From Adiantum capillus-veneris (lineage: Eukaryota; Streptophyta; Polypodiopsida; Polypodiales; Pteridaceae): DNA of 64,000 nt. The position numbers and the translations under genes were made by a program. Location: assembly GCA_014529385.2 (NCBI GenBank), contig CM043963.1, forward strand, positions 63,973,469-64,037,468. Reading direction: 5' to 3'. This document shows positions 31,712-42,700 of the stretch, piece by piece. Under the pieces are notes generated by a model that was not told where the DNA came from, ran no database searches, and saw nothing but the letters and a program-made list of their open reading frames with translations. Position 1 is the first letter of the stretch; every line of letters starts with the position of its first letter.

Positions 31712-34700
31712 CTACAGTCTTTCCAAGTTGATGATGTGATCTCTCAAATGCATGTTGGGCTGTTGAAGTTGGCTTGCCATTACTCTGAGACTTTGTAGTT
31801 GCACTTCAATGGGCAGGATTGCTTCCTTACCAAATACTAGATGATACGGTGTGAATCCCAGGGATGTACGAAATGAAGTTCTGTAGGCCCATAAAGCTAG
31901 TAGTAGATACTTATCCCAGTCTCCAGGATGATTGTTTACCTGCTTGGTAATAATTTTAGAAACCATTCCATATACCTTTACAACTAGGCCATTACATTGA
32001 GGGTAATATGGTGAAGAGTGCCTCCTTGTAATGCCCAGTTTCTGCATTAATTCTCCTACCAAGTCTGCTCTGAAACCTGGCCCTCTATCAGAGATGATCT
32101 CTAAAGGTGTGCCAAACCTACAGCATATGTGCTCGTAGATAAATTTAGCTACCTCTACCACTGTGATTCTAGTGGTGGCTGTAGCCTCTGCCCATCTAGT
32201 CATGTAGTCGACCCCCATGATAATGTAGAATTTTCCTGAGTTGGCCCTAGGTAATGGCCCAATGGCATCAATACCCCATTTTTCAAATGGGCCATATGAG
32301 AGAATAAGTGTCTGTGGTTCAGGCATAAGTGACCTAGTGCCGGCCTTTTGACACAACTTACACGTTTTGCACCAGTGGTGTACATCACGGTTGAGGCTAG
32401 GCCATATGAAGCTTGCCTGCAAGATTTTCCTACTTTTTATGTCTAGGGCAAAGTGACCACCACAAACCCCGTCATGACAACTAGCAATTACTCCCGTGAT
32501 TTCCTGAGAGAGAGGGACCTTCCTGAGTATTTGGTCCTTACCCTTACAGTACAAACCATCATTGATGAGTCGATACCTTGTGGCCTTCCGCGTCAGCCAT
32601 TGCTTCTGTCCCTTTGTTAAATCTGATGGGCATTCTCCTGTTTCCAAAAAATGCATGATGTTAGGCAAGGCATCACTGCCTTGAAATAGAGGGATCTTTA
32701 GCTTTATTGCTCCAACCACCACTTCCTGTAGTCTTTCACTTGCTAGGGCATCTGCTTCTTGGTTTTGAGCCCTTGGGATATGGTGTATTTGAACTTCTTC
32801 AAACTTACCCAACAAGGTTTTTACACCACTTAAGTGAGTCCTTAAACTAGGATTCTTGCATGTCCATGCTCCATTTACTTGCCTTACCAGAAGTAGAGCA
32901 TCCCCAAATACATTAAGGCGTTGTACACCTTGTGAGACGCACCATTGTAGACCCTTGGTTAGTGCTGCATACTCAGCTTCATTGTTAGAATGTGAATCTA
33001 ACAATTGGCCCAACAAAAATACCTTTGTCCCTTTGTCATCAAAGACCACTATGCCTGCAGCTGCTTTGTCGGATGCTCGCTTGTAGGCTCCATCAAAGTA
33101 GAGAGAGTATGCTCCTTCTACCATCGGTGGTACTGGAGGTAATCGGACTTCTCCTTCCTTAGATTGCTTCTCCTTCCCTTCAAAGACTTGGTAGGTCATG
33201 AGTCCCCCCAAACTTGCCCTTGTCGTGCTTTCTACCTGTACCGTGTAGTCAAACTCTTGCAGACGAACTAGCCATTTAGTAATTCTAGCAGACACATCCA
33301 TGTGTTGTACAACATAGGGAAATATTTCATCCGTGGTTAGAATCACAAATTGCTTAGGCAGCAAATATGACCTAAACTTTGTAGTTGCAAATCTAAGAGC
33401 TAGGACTAAGTGTTCCACATGGGTGAAACCTTTCTCTCCTGCTGTCATCATTCGACTAGAGAAGTAGATTGGCCTCATGAAAGATGTCGTCATATCCTTT
33501 TGGAGTAGCACAGCCCCCAATGAGTCATCACCAACACTTGAGGTGACATAGAATTTTTCATCCCACTTAGGTGGTGAGATAGTTGGCAGAGTGGCTAAGA
33601 CCTCCTTTACCTTGTTGTAGTGATGTTTGCTTTCCTCGTCCCAAGTGAAAGTTGATCTTTGAGTGAGTTGTTGCAGTGGTAGAACAAGTTGTGATAGTAG
33701 ATGTATGAATCTACTTAAGTACCTCACCTTCTGTAGAAAAGAGACCAGTTGACGTGCGGTCGTTGGTGAAGGTAGGGCTATGAGTGCGGACACCTTACTT
33801 GGGTCGGCGTTGATACCTTTTGCTGAAATTTCATGGCCTAGTAGAATGACTTTACTCTCCCCAATGTGGCATTTATCCACATTTAATTGCCCACCTAGGC
33901 TCTGCAACCTGGCCAAACCTTCAGTTACCTTTTCTAAATGTGAAATACGGGAGCTATATATACAAAAATCATCAATGAACACTCTTATGGATGTTCCAAA
34001 GAACGGTTGAAAAACATATGTGACATATCTTTGGAATGTGGCAGGTGCATTTGTGAGACCAAATGGCATAACCCTGTATGCAAAACAACCCCATGGCATG
34101 ATAAAAGTGGTTTTTAGATGATCTTCCAAGGCAATGCGTATTTGAAAGTATCCAGAATAACCATCACAGACGGTATAGCATTCAAAACCCGCTACTTCAT
34201 TCAGAATTTCATCCAAGAAAGGGAGAGGAAAGTGGTCTCTCTTTGTAGCTGCATTTAGTGGTTTGTAGTCAACACAGACCCTCCACTTACCATTCTTTTT
34301 AGGCGTCACCACTACGGGTGACACCCATTTTGAGTTTTCTACAGGATAGATGAATCCCGCCTCCAGCAGTTTCCTTACCTCGGCCAAGAGTGCCTTTTCT
34401 TGTATGACCCCCAGTCGTCGTAGCTTTTGCACAACTGGTTTTACCCCTTCCTTCAGCTTAATATGATGTTCCACCACTGTAATGCTTGTGATTCTTTCAT
34501 AGTTGTCAATGAACAGGTTAGGAAATCCCATCAACATTTGCAAAAAACTATCTTTCTCCTCAAGTGTTAATTCCGTAGACAACATACCCTTCAACCTACT
34601 TCCTTCTAGGCCAGGTGATTTTCTCTCCTCTTCATTGGGTTTCCCTTTTGGTGATGGATCACCAGTTGTGCTTACCCTTTGTGGATCCTTCATAATGATA

Positions 34701-35065
34701 CCCATCACATCGATGGAACTGTCACTTTCGTTGGTGGATGTGGTCTCCTCCTCAGAACTGGAAGATTCGCTAGTGGTTTCATCTGCCGATGTTTCCAGAT
34801 TCATTTGCTTCTGCTTGCCAATCCTCATGTCGTAGTAGATTGTCTCCCCTTTCTTACCGGTCATGCGTAGAAGGCCAGTACCCCAGTCCTGTTTTGCCTT
34901 CATGGCCATCAACCATGGCCTTCCCAAAATTAGTGGATAGCCCTCCCCCTTAGTAGGCATTACAAAAACATCTACCTCTACCTCAGTGTTGAAAGCTTTT
35001 ATTTTCACGGCACTTACCACACCCACACACTTTACTTTGTGTTGTTTGCCATCTTTGCCTTGCAT
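31712..35065 (-). CDS. Pol polyprotein: protease C-half, RT, RNase H, second RNase H, integrase
   Basis: An open frame of 1117 codons. Protease C-half: ILGRPWLMAM near residues 46-55. An acidic Ser/Glu linker follows (about 90-150). RT: KNGKWRVCVDYKPLN, CDGYSGYFQI, PFGLTNAPATFQRY, and FIDD at about residue 362 (33969-33980). First RNase H: DDSLGAVLLQKD. Second RNase H: LYFDGAYKRASDKAAAGIVV near residue 650, then NNEAEYAALTKGL and the Asp/Glu-rich tail. Integrase: HHWCKTCKLCQKAG zinc cysteines, GIDAIGPL (Asp), IISDRGPGF (Asp), then QCNGLVVKVYG, where the catalytic Glu is Val (about 31985). The D to V distance is exactly the D-35-E spacing. Start is not defined by the family: the true start lies upstream across a frameshift. 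Confidence 0.92.
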   Translation of the reverse strand: MQGKDGKQHKVKCVGVVSAVKIKAFNTEVEVDVFVMPTKGEGYPLILGRPWLMAMKAKQDWGTGLLRMTGKKGETIYYDMRIGKQKQMNLETSADETTSESSSSEEETTSTNESDSSIDVMGIIMKDPQRVSTTGDPSPKGKPNEEERKSPGLEGSRLKGMLSTELTLEEKDSFLQMLMGFPNLFIDNYERITSITVVEHHIKLKEGVKPVVQKLRRLGVIQEKALLAEVRKLLEAGFIYPVENSKWVSPVVVTPKKNGKWRVCVDYKPLNAATKRDHFPLPFLDEILNEVAGFECYTVCDGYSGYFQIRIALEDHLKTTFIMPWGCFAYRVMPFGLTNAPATFQRYVTYVFQPFFGTSIRVFIDDFCIYSSRISHLEKVTEGLARLQSLGGQLNVDKCHIGESKVILLGHEISAKGINADPSKVSALIALPSPTTARQLVSFLQKVRYLSRFIHLLSQLVLPLQQLTQRSTFTWDEESKHHYNKVKEVLATLPTISPPKWDEKFYVTSSVGDDSLGAVLLQKDMTTSFMRPIYFSSRMMTAGEKGFTHVEHLVLALRFATTKFRSYLLPKQFVILTTDEIFPYVVQHMDVSARITKWLVRLQEFDYTVQVESTTRASLGGLMTYQVFEGKEKQSKEGEVRLPPVPPMVEGAYSLYFDGAYKRASDKAAAGIVVFDDKGTKVFLLGQLLDSHSNNEAEYAALTKGLQWCVSQGVQRLNVFGDALLLVRQVNGAWTCKNPSLRTHLSGVKTLLGKFEEVQIHHIPRAQNQEADALASERLQEVVVGAIKLKIPLFQGSDALPNIMHFLETGECPSDLTKGQKQWLTRKATRYRLINDGLYCKGKDQILRKVPLSQEITGVIASCHDGVCGGHFALDIKSRKILQASFIWPSLNRDVHHWCKTCKLCQKAGTRSLMPEPQTLILSYGPFEKWGIDAIGPLPRANSGKFYIIMGVDYMTRWAEATATTRITVVEVAKFIYEHICCRFGTPLEIISDRGPGFRADLVGELMQKLGITRRHSSPYYPQCNGLVVKVYGMVSKIITKQVNNHPGDWDKYLLLALWAYRTSFRTSLGFTPYHLVFGKEAILPIEVQLQSLRVMASQLQQPNMHLRDHIINLERL

Positions 35066-35265
35066 GGAGAAGGCCTGTCAACCTCGAGCCCTAATCGAAG
35101 CATCATAGCTTCGCTCATTACACAGATTTGTGCACCTCCATCAATGTAGGTGTTTCCAACCCTCTTTCCTTTTATGTTTACGTCGACAATTGGAAGGATG
35201 TCATCCATGTTGCATCCCGAAATTGCTCCGGCTACCTTTGTTTTGGAGCGTCTTGTACTTACCAT
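35032..35265 (-). pseudogene. Protease N-terminal half of the Tat-like element
   Basis: The reading VDVNIKGKRVGNTYIDGGAQ, then ICVMSEAMMLRLGLEV, carries the catalytic loop as D-G-G-A (the family has DTGA or DGGS). It overlaps the pol frame by 34 bp in another frame; the ILGRPW half follows in pol, so a frameshift inside protease separates the two halves. Confidence 0.8.
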
Positions 35266-35313
35266 TTTAGACCATTGTCGCCTTACTTTTGGTGCAAGAT
35301 GTAGCAGCTCTGG

Positions 35314-36612
35314 CTATGTAATCTTTGGTCCTTGCTCTGCCACATCCAATGTTAGATCATAGGGCTTAGAACTTTCCCCTAGTTGGAAGTCGGTGATGCC
35401 CAATTTCCGTCGTGGCCTCGATGGCCTCTTGCTAGTTTCTCCTCTCATGCTTCTCTCATCATCTGATTGTGTAGCTTTCTCCCTCCTAACTCTTTTCACA
35501 GTCATGGCTTCAAGTGGTTCTAAAAAGGTTACCTTCTCCTTACCCTTGTCCCTCTCCTTTGCTCTGGGTGGATCCACTACTATGGCTTTTCCTTTCTCTT
35601 CTAGCCTTATGATGTTTACAGGGCGATCAGGTGGTGGGGCTGGTGGAAGAGGTGGGATGGATGCTTGTAGTGGTGTCTGGGGTGGACGTAGAATTTGTGT
35701 TGGTGGGGGTGGTGCTCGGGGTGGGGGTGTTCTTTCTCTAGGGGGTGACAATTGGTTCCTCCTACCTCCTCTATTATAGTTTTGTCGTGGTTTGGGATAG
35801 TAGTACATACCGTGACCATCTTCTCTGCAGTTGTAGCAATGATACTCCCTGTTTTGTCGTCGTGCTCTTCCAGGGTCTTGATCTCTTTCTTGACTCCTCC
35901 CTTGCTGTATTAAGTGGACAGACAAATTATGCAGTTGGTCAGTAATATGGGCCAACATATCTTGTTGGTCATCTCTTACCCCAAGAGCCGGTGGTGGTGG
36001 TATGGTGGTTGTCGTAGTTGCTGGTCGACGCGATGTTCCTGCTTCTGTTGATTCGGTTTCCTTGGCTTTCATTCGCAGCTTCTTGTCCTTCAGGCGAGCA
36101 ATCTCAATGGCTAACTCGTACGTAGCTGGGAATCTACCTTTCACCTTCTCCTTGAGAAGCGGCCATAAGCCATGCGTGAACCGATCTTTTTTTAGGAAAT
36201 CGGGTGCGGCTTCCCCCCTTGCCAGTGACTCAACCCACCGTTCCCACAAATCCACAAATTTGGACTCATAGGTGGCATATTCTAAAAGACCCTCCTGCTT
36301 CAAGTCTCTCAACTTGTCCCACAACTTTTTTGAAGTGGTACCTCCCCCAAAGCGCCTCTTAAAAGCGGGTTTTAAGGGTTCCCAGTCATCCTTGGTTGCT
36401 TGTGGAAGTGCATTGTACCATGATCTAGCTTCTAGCTTCATGAGATGCTTAAAGATTCTAACCCGGGATTCATCCGTATCTTTGTTGCTCACTACACATG
36501 CTACTTCAAAGTCATCTAGGAAGTCTGTTACCAAATCCTCCCCCTTCTTTCCTTTAAATGTTGGAAATGCTACACTTGCCATGATTACTGAGAGAGAGCT
36601 AGAAAGACACAC
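35314..36612 (-). CDS. Gag polyprotein of the Tat-like element
   Basis: An open frame of 432 codons. The likely start is the internal Met at residue 11 (MASVAFPTFKGKKGED). The capsid-type region reads FLDDFEVACVV, RSWYNALPQATKDDWEPLK, FKRRFGGGTTSKKLWDKL and EYATYESKFVDLWERWVE, matching the plant gypsy retrotransposon gag domain. It is followed by a basic/Pro-rich linker and a zinc knuckle CYNCREDGHGMYYYPKP, in which C-x2-C-x4-H-x4 is kept but the last Cys is Tyr. The C-terminal third is Lys/Arg/Glu-rich. Gag packages element RNA in cytoplasmic particles. Confidence 0.88.
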   Translation of the reverse strand: MCLSSSLSVIMASVAFPTFKGKKGEDLVTDFLDDFEVACVVSNKDTDESRVRIFKHLMKLEARSWYNALPQATKDDWEPLKPAFKRRFGGGTTSKKLWDKLRDLKQEGLLEYATYESKFVDLWERWVESLARGEAAPDFLKKDRFTHGLWPLLKEKVKGRFPATYELAIEIARLKDKKLRMKAKETESTEAGTSRRPATTTTTIPPPPALGVRDDQQDMLAHITDQLHNLSVHLIQQGRSQERDQDPGRARRQNREYHCYNCREDGHGMYYYPKPRQNYNRGGRRNQLSPPRERTPPPRAPPPPTQILRPPQTPLQASIPPLPPAPPPDRPVNIIRLEEKGKAIVVDPPRAKERDKGKEKVTFLEPLEAMTVKRVRREKATQSDDERSMRGETSKRPSRPRRKLGITDFQLGESSKPYDLTLDVAEQGPKIT

Positions 36613-37420
36613 TGCTTAACTTGCAAAAGTTTTTTTCTTCTTTACAAGGAGGCGTGTATACCCTCTTATACTAGGAGATAAATTAAAACTTCAAACGGTA
36701 CATTGCCTTGTACCAAAGGTAAGACAAATGGTTGATCTGATGCCAGAACCTCCAAAAACCTCTCCCCACCCGGCATGGTGTCAATGACGTGCTGGTAGTG
36801 AGCCTTCAAATCCAGTATTACCTTGATTGAGCGTACACGGGTTGGTATGTGTGATCTGTCTTGAGGTAGGTTGTACTGATTCATGTGAAGCTTAGAGGTG
36901 CTTAGTCACTGTCCAAGCTTGTGGGAGAGGGTGGTGTTCTTTCCTGAAACAAACTCAGTAGATCCCTAGTTTCTCTAGTGAGAGTGTGAGCCAATGCTTC
37001 CGTTATCTGTGCTGCAGCATCATGTGCGACTTGAAAACTGACTGTGATAATTACCTCGGTGACTTGAGTTACCCGATTCTCAAAGTAGAATAGTGTTGAT
37101 TCTCTATTGTGTAGAGCTCCTTCCATTTTGTTGTTGTGGGTTGGTTGTAGGTTGCGGACATGGTTTCGACCTTCTCCTTCTTCTTCTTGGCACTTGGCCT
37201 ATGTATATCCACTGGGTTTGGTGTGTTGGTTGACTCTCCCACTGCAAATCGATTACCGTTACGTCGGGCACTCGAGCTTTGATGGAGATGCGGAGTTCGT
37301 CTAGTTGTGCTTGGAGCTCTTCTTATTCTGTCGTCCAATTAGCAAATCCTGCTAGCCATTCATCCATTCACAATAGTTTAAGGGTTTCAGTCTTATAAAC
37401 TGAAGGGTTTGATGAAAAGA
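36613..37420 (-). other. Leader of the Tat-like element with short upstream frames
   Basis: Minus-strand frames at 37069-37338 (RRAPSTTRRTPHLHQSSSAR), 36902-37126 (VTQVTEVIITVSFQVAHDA) and 36666-36884 overlap in sequence order before gag. They may be one frameshifted N-terminal ORF or chance. No family was recognised. Confidence 0.4.
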
Positions 37421-37438
37421 TCCTCAGTGGGGGCACCA
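37421..37438 (-). promoter_or_regulatory. Primer binding site of the Tat-like element
   Basis: On the minus strand TGGTGCCCCCACTGAGGA lies two bases inside the 5' LTR end (CCCGTCA then TT). It has the TGG start expected for complementarity to a tRNA CCA end. Confidence 0.75.
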
Positions 37439-37440
37439 AA

Positions 37441-37650
37441 TGACGGGAGCAAAGCGAACCCCGAACCCCGACGGCCTCTAAAACACCGGGGACCGAATAG
37501 GGCGCCTTGAGCCTGTCCTGGTAAAGCAAACAGGGAGCACCACCTAGCTTCAGCGGCTAGGACGCAAACAACACACCACCATAACAAAGTTTTCATCCAA
37601 GAGAGATGGATGCTTGGGAGTAATGATGAAAAGGAAAGGGAATGAGATCA

Positions 37651-37691
<41 letters not shown>

Positions 37692-39002
37692 GGGAGGGGG
37701 TATAGCGGCTTAGTACTTAGGCATCACAAAAGGATGGCGAATCCGCACACCCTTCACATATACACAAGATCACTCCAAAACACAAGACTAGGTGGCGATT
37801 CCGCACACCTCACATGGGCAAAACATTGCAAGAAAACATACTCACAAAACCTCAAGCTTTATTTAGAGAATTAGGCGATGAAATGGGGAGCATAGGGTAG
37901 GGGAATGAGAAGGGAGAGAGTGGTAGAGCACATGGCGGATAGGTGGGAGTTGATGGTGAAGACTCGCACGAGGATTATGGCCATCATCCTTCATTTAGTT
38001 GCCCTTCATCTTCCATAGCCAAGGGTGTAGAGGTCATGCTCAAGACAAGCATGGTGATTGCGGTGATGGTGATGGTGTGGGTGTGTATGTGTGCACTAGG
38101 CACACACAGTGCATAGTGTGTTCTTTGGTGATGTTGTGTGTTTTTGTGTGATGGTGACCCCTCTTTATATAGGGGAGGAGGGGGGAGAAATTCTAGAATT
38201 TAGAAATGAAGAAATCATTATCTACATAGGCTATGTGACGGTGGGCCCCACTTGTCTGGCTGTGTGTATATGTGCCAGAACAGTAGTCCCATGAGAGAGA
38301 GACTAAGAGAGAGAGATGGGTTGATGAAAAAAAGTGAGAGGTGACATGGAGAATAAAGTAATTACAAGAGGGGAGAGAGGGGAGTGTGTTCAGAGGTGAA
38401 TCTGTGTGCAGATGTGTGTGAACACAAGAAAAATCAGGTAACCACCGGGTGGGGATGGGTCTGTGGGCACCTTTTTCAGTGAAACTGAGTGTGTGTGAGT
38501 GTGGGGGAGGTTATTTAGCTACAAGACAAGAGACATGGCGCCCTTTAGAGAGAGAGGGGGGTATTTGGGTCATGGGATATGATAGGAGAGAGAAAGAGGG
38601 GCTGGGGTATACTATTTTGGAAGATAGGGTAAGTTGCATGTGAGTTGGTGCATTATTAGTGAGTTATAATGCATTTTTGGTGAGAGGTGGGGTAGCTTGA
38701 GGGGAGAGAGAAAGGAGAAAGGACAAGGGGAAGAGAGAGCGGGTTGACCTTTTGAGTGGAGGAGAGGAAAAGGGACGCACGACGGGGCAACAGTGAAGAA
38801 AAAGGAGGCAAGGTGGGGATGGGCTACCCCGCAGGCATGAGGTGGCCTATTTTACCTTTCTTATATATTTACATAATCATACTTTATTTTTTTCTTACTT
38901 TTTCCAATGCCTTTTATCACTCCCTCCTTAAGAGGGGGTTTTCATGGAGTGGGGACGAGAGAAGAGGGGTATGGGAGCTTGGCTTGTGAAAAGCCCCCAT
39001 CA
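37441..39002 (-). repeat. 5' LTR of the Tat-like element
   Basis: Nearly identical to 29733-31302; differences are scattered substitutions and a shorter AG repeat (37654-37688). TATA box at 38163-38171 on the minus strand. Outer end CA, then GCACT. Confidence 0.95.
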
Positions 39003-39210
39003 GCACTTCGATTTCCAAATCCTGGGGTGCTAAAATATTTGTATCGGATTCTTCTTCTGGCGTTGCACATGTTCTGGAACTTGCATTGCCTTCTACTTCC
39101 ATTGTAGTGTCATGAAATCCAATTCCCAAATCTTGGGCTACTAGAATATTTTCATTGGATTCTTCTTCTTGCCTTGCACATGTTCTGGAACTTTCACTGT
39201 TTTCTTCCAT
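39003..39210 (-). pseudogene. FCP1-like locus, exon 5' of the retrotransposon insertion
   Basis: The minus-strand reading starts MEENSESSRTCARQEEESNE and contains a 34-residue internal duplication: SSRTCARQEEESNENIL and SSRTCATPEEESDTNIL. It ends LAPQDLEIEV at the insertion and continues at 29732 as HGGSDLPSTNKP. It is acidic and Ser-rich, a likely disordered N-terminal region before the HAD domain. A paralogous copy is at 43310-43480. Confidence 0.6.
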
Positions 39211-39227
39211 TGGATTACTCTTTAAAT

Positions 39228-39428
39228 TTATCTCCAGTCATTGTAGCAGTTGACCTTCAAAACTTGTAGATTCTTGTCATCTTCTTCAGAAACTCTTTGG
39301 TTGACATGGAGATTGATAAAATCTTTCTCAGTACGGTCAATGGCATGAGCATCCTCTATACCAACGATCTCGAGTAAAACTTTGTCAGCTGCAATATCTT
39401 ATTGAAGGACTGCAAGTTTAAAGAACAC
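39228..39428 (-). pseudogene. Upstream exon of the FCP1-like locus
   Basis: After an acceptor-like AATTAG (39429-39434) the reading FFKLAVLQ, one TAA (CAA-like) stop, DIAADKVLLEIVGIEDAHAI and NLHVNQRVSEEDDKNLQVL is open to a stop at 39228. No family was recognised. It is joined to the next block by an unclear frame change. Confidence 0.4.
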
Positions 39429-39519
39429 CTAATTTTAGATTCCAAAGTATCTACATTTTGATAAATCTTTTTTGTCACACTCTTAGAAAAAACTAATCGC
39501 AAAAAGAAGATTTACTAAC

Positions 39520-39720
39520 TGACAACACATCTACAATGAATTTATTTTTATGCTCCTCATTGTCTAGAGATTCCTAATCTTTATCTAGCTACATTAGTTC
39601 TTTGTCCATGATGGTGGTGCCTAGAAGTATACTTGGAGAAATGTTTATGCCTTTAAGCTCTTGAGCACAAGTCTCATTTTCTATTGTCATGATCTTCTTG
39701 CATTGGATGATTTCCTTGAC
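39520..39720 (-). pseudogene. Further upstream exon remnant
   Basis: It has an acceptor-like CTTAG, then VKEIIQCKKIMTIENETCAQ and INISPSILLGTTIMDKELM. Two TAG stops sit where CAG would read Gln, and it ends at a donor-like TCA|GTTAGT. It borders the large satellite array directly, so the array may lie in an intron. Family unknown. Confidence 0.4.
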
Positions 39721-42700
39721 TAAGTTTCTTATGGCCTTCAGGCCATAGGGTTCTCTTTGTAGATATCTCTATGACTTTAAGATAATCCAAAATATGTCTC
39801 TTTATGGCCTCAAGGCCATAGGGTTAGGATTGTTAGCAGGTCTCAACATATAAATAGATCTATGGCTTCAAAGCCATATGGTACTTCATTTATGTGTCAC
39901 CCTATGGCCCTAAGGCCATGTGTTGTCATAGGGCCACAACATGCCCTCTATGAGCACTAGTAAGAAACCATCTTGCTTTATGTTGGCACCCTATGGCCCA
40001 AGGGCCACAAGGTGTGCCTCTGATGCTAGTAAGAAACCCTTTATGCTACATGTTGTCACTCTATGGCCCTTGGGCCATAGGGTTCCCTTTGTGCTAGTAA
40101 CAAATCCTCTATGCTCTATGTTTGCACCCTATGGACCTAGGGCCACAAGATACCCTCTATGATAGTAAGCAATCCTCTATTTTCTATGTTTGCACCCTAT
40201 GGACCTAGGGCCACAAGATACCCTCTATGCTAGTAAGAAATACTCTATGCTCAATATTGAAACGCTATGGCCCCAAGGCCATAGGATGTCCTCTATGGTA
40301 GTAAGAAAAACCCTCTACGCTCTATGTTGGCACCCTATGGAGACTTGAGGGCAACAAGGTACCCTTTATAATGCTACTAAGAAACCTTGTATGCTCTAGG
40401 GAAGCACCAAATAGCCCCTAGGCCACAAGGTTCCCTCTATGCTAGAAAGAAAACCTCTATGCTCTACATTGGCAACCTATAGCCCTCGGGCCATAGGGTG
40501 CATCAAATGGCTCCTAGGACACAAGGTGCCCTCTTGTTAGAAAGAAAACCTCTGTGCTCTACATTGACACTCTATGGCCCCAGGGCCATAGGGTGCCCCC
40601 TACTCCTAGTAAGAAACCATTGAAACTCTATATTAGCATCTAAAGACCGTAGGCCACAAGGTGCACTCTATGCTAGTAAGAAACCATCTAAACTCTATGT
40701 TGGTAACCTATGGCCCAAAGGCCATAGGGTGGCCAAGGAACCCTTTAGGAGCATTCCCCACAAAGACCAATTTATGGCCCCATGGTGATTTAGTGGCCTA
40801 GGTGCCCTTCTTAAGACTCTTCTATTTTGGTATCATATGGCCCCAGGGAAATAAGCTATCCTCTATGCTATCAAAAAATCCTTTATGCTCTTGGTTGGAA
40901 TCGTATGTCCCCAAGGCCATAGGGTGCTCTCTATACTAGCAAGAAACCCTCCATGCTATATGTTTGCACCCTATGGCACCAAGGACACAGGGTGTCCTCC
41001 ATGATAGTAAGAAACCCTCTATGCTCTATGTTTGCACCCCATTTGACTATGTTGACACCCTATGGACCCAGGGACATAGGGTGCTCTCTATGCTAGTAAG
41101 AAACCCTATATGCTCTCTGTTGGCACTCTATGGTCCCAAGGGCCATGGGGTGGAGAAGGTGACTTTTGAGAGTATTCCTTACCATGTTTGCAAAGACCAC
41201 CTTAGCCTAGGTGCCATCTTAGAGACTCTATATTGGCACCCTATGACCTAGGGCCATAGGGTGCCCATTATCCTATAAAGAGATCCTCTATGTTAGCAAT
41301 AAACCCTCTATTCTCTATGTTGGCACCCTATGGCCCTAGGGCCACAAGGTGACCTTCATCATAGGAAGAGACCCTTTATGCCCTAAATTGGTACTCTTTG
41401 GCCCCGAGGTCATAGGGTGCCTTCTATGCTAGTAAAATACATTATATAGTTTAGGTTTCCAATCTATTGCGTAGGGATAAAAGGTTTTCTCTATGAAGAG
41501 GCCATGTATACTATATGTTGGCAGTATATGTACCTAGGGCTAAAAGAAAACCCTAGGGCTATAGGGTGTCATCTATGCTACTATCATATGGTCCAAGGGC
41601 CAGATGGTGACCAAGGTGTCATGTGTGAGAGAATTCTCTACTACATATACAAAAACCACTTTATGGCACTATGGCGTCCCAAGGACAACAAGGTGCTAAT
41701 AAAAATCCCTCTATGCTCTATGTTGGCACCCTATGGCGCCAAGGCCATAGGGCATCCTTTATGCTAGTAAAATTCCCTCTATGCACTATGTTTATGTGTA
41801 TACTTATAAGAAGCCATTTATGCACTATGTTGGCATCTTATGACCCTAGATCCATAAGATGTCCTATATGGTAAACGAGAAATTGTACATGGGCTATGCT
41901 GGCATCCTATGGTCCTAGGGCCATAGGGTGTCCTCTATGCCTAATTCTAGCACCCTATAACCCTAGGGTCACAAGGTAGCCCTCCATGCTCTATATAGGC
42001 ACCCTATGGCCCCAGGGCCATAGGGTCATTCTATGTTAATATGAACCTCAACATGCTTTATGTTGGCACCCTGTGGCCCTAGGGCCACAAAGTGCCCTGA
42101 AGGCTAATATAAACCCCTAATGTTTCATGTTTGCACCCTATGGTGCTAGTATCACAAGGTGTTGTCTATGCTAGGAAGAAACCTTGTGTGCTCTATATTC
42201 ACACCCTATGGCCCTAGGGTGCCCTATAGGCTACTAGGAAACACCATATGCTCTATGTTGGAACCCTGTGGCCCTAGGGCCATAGAGTGCAATCATAAGA
42301 AACCATCTATTGTCTATGTTGAGACCCTATGGCCTTAGGGCCATAGGGGGACCTAAGGCCATAGGGTGGCCAAGGTGTGCTTGAAGAGAATTCCTTACTA
42401 CATACTTTATGGCCCCAAGACCATTGAGTGACCTAAGTGCCCCTTTAGAGACTCTATATTTGTACCCTATGGACATTGAGTGACTTATGTGCCTCTTCAT
42501 AGACTCTAAGTTAGAGCCCTATGGCACTAGGGTCATAGAGTGCTCTCTATGCTACTAAGAGACCCTATATGACCTTTGTTGGCACTCTTGGGGCCATAGG
42601 GTACCTTTCATGTTAGCAAACAATTATACATGCTTTATGTTAGCACCCTATGGCCCTAGGGCCACAAGGTGCCCTCTATGCTCCTATGCTAAAAGGAATC

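Larger units (their letters stand above)
29733..39002 (-). mobile_element. Tat-like Ty3/gypsy LTR retrotransposon, nearly complete
   Basis: LTRs of 1570 and 1562 bp start TG and end CA. A PBS lies inside the 5' LTR (37421-37438) and a PPT inside the 3' LTR (31303-31319). Gag, protease, RT, RNase H, a second RNase H and integrase follow in normal order on the minus strand. Target duplication is GCACT: intact on the right (39003-39007) and GCAT, with one C lost, on the left (29729-29732). By eye the two LTRs differ at about two dozen positions plus the AG-repeat length, so it is the youngest large element in the window. A frameshift in protease and a lost integrase Glu make this copy defective. 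A second, archaeal-type RNase H is a hallmark of the Tat lineage. Confidence 0.93.

Noticed and set aside
32856-36619. Plus-strand open frames opposite gag and pol
   Set aside because: They are antisense shadows of the long, motif-rich minus-strand gag and pol frames.
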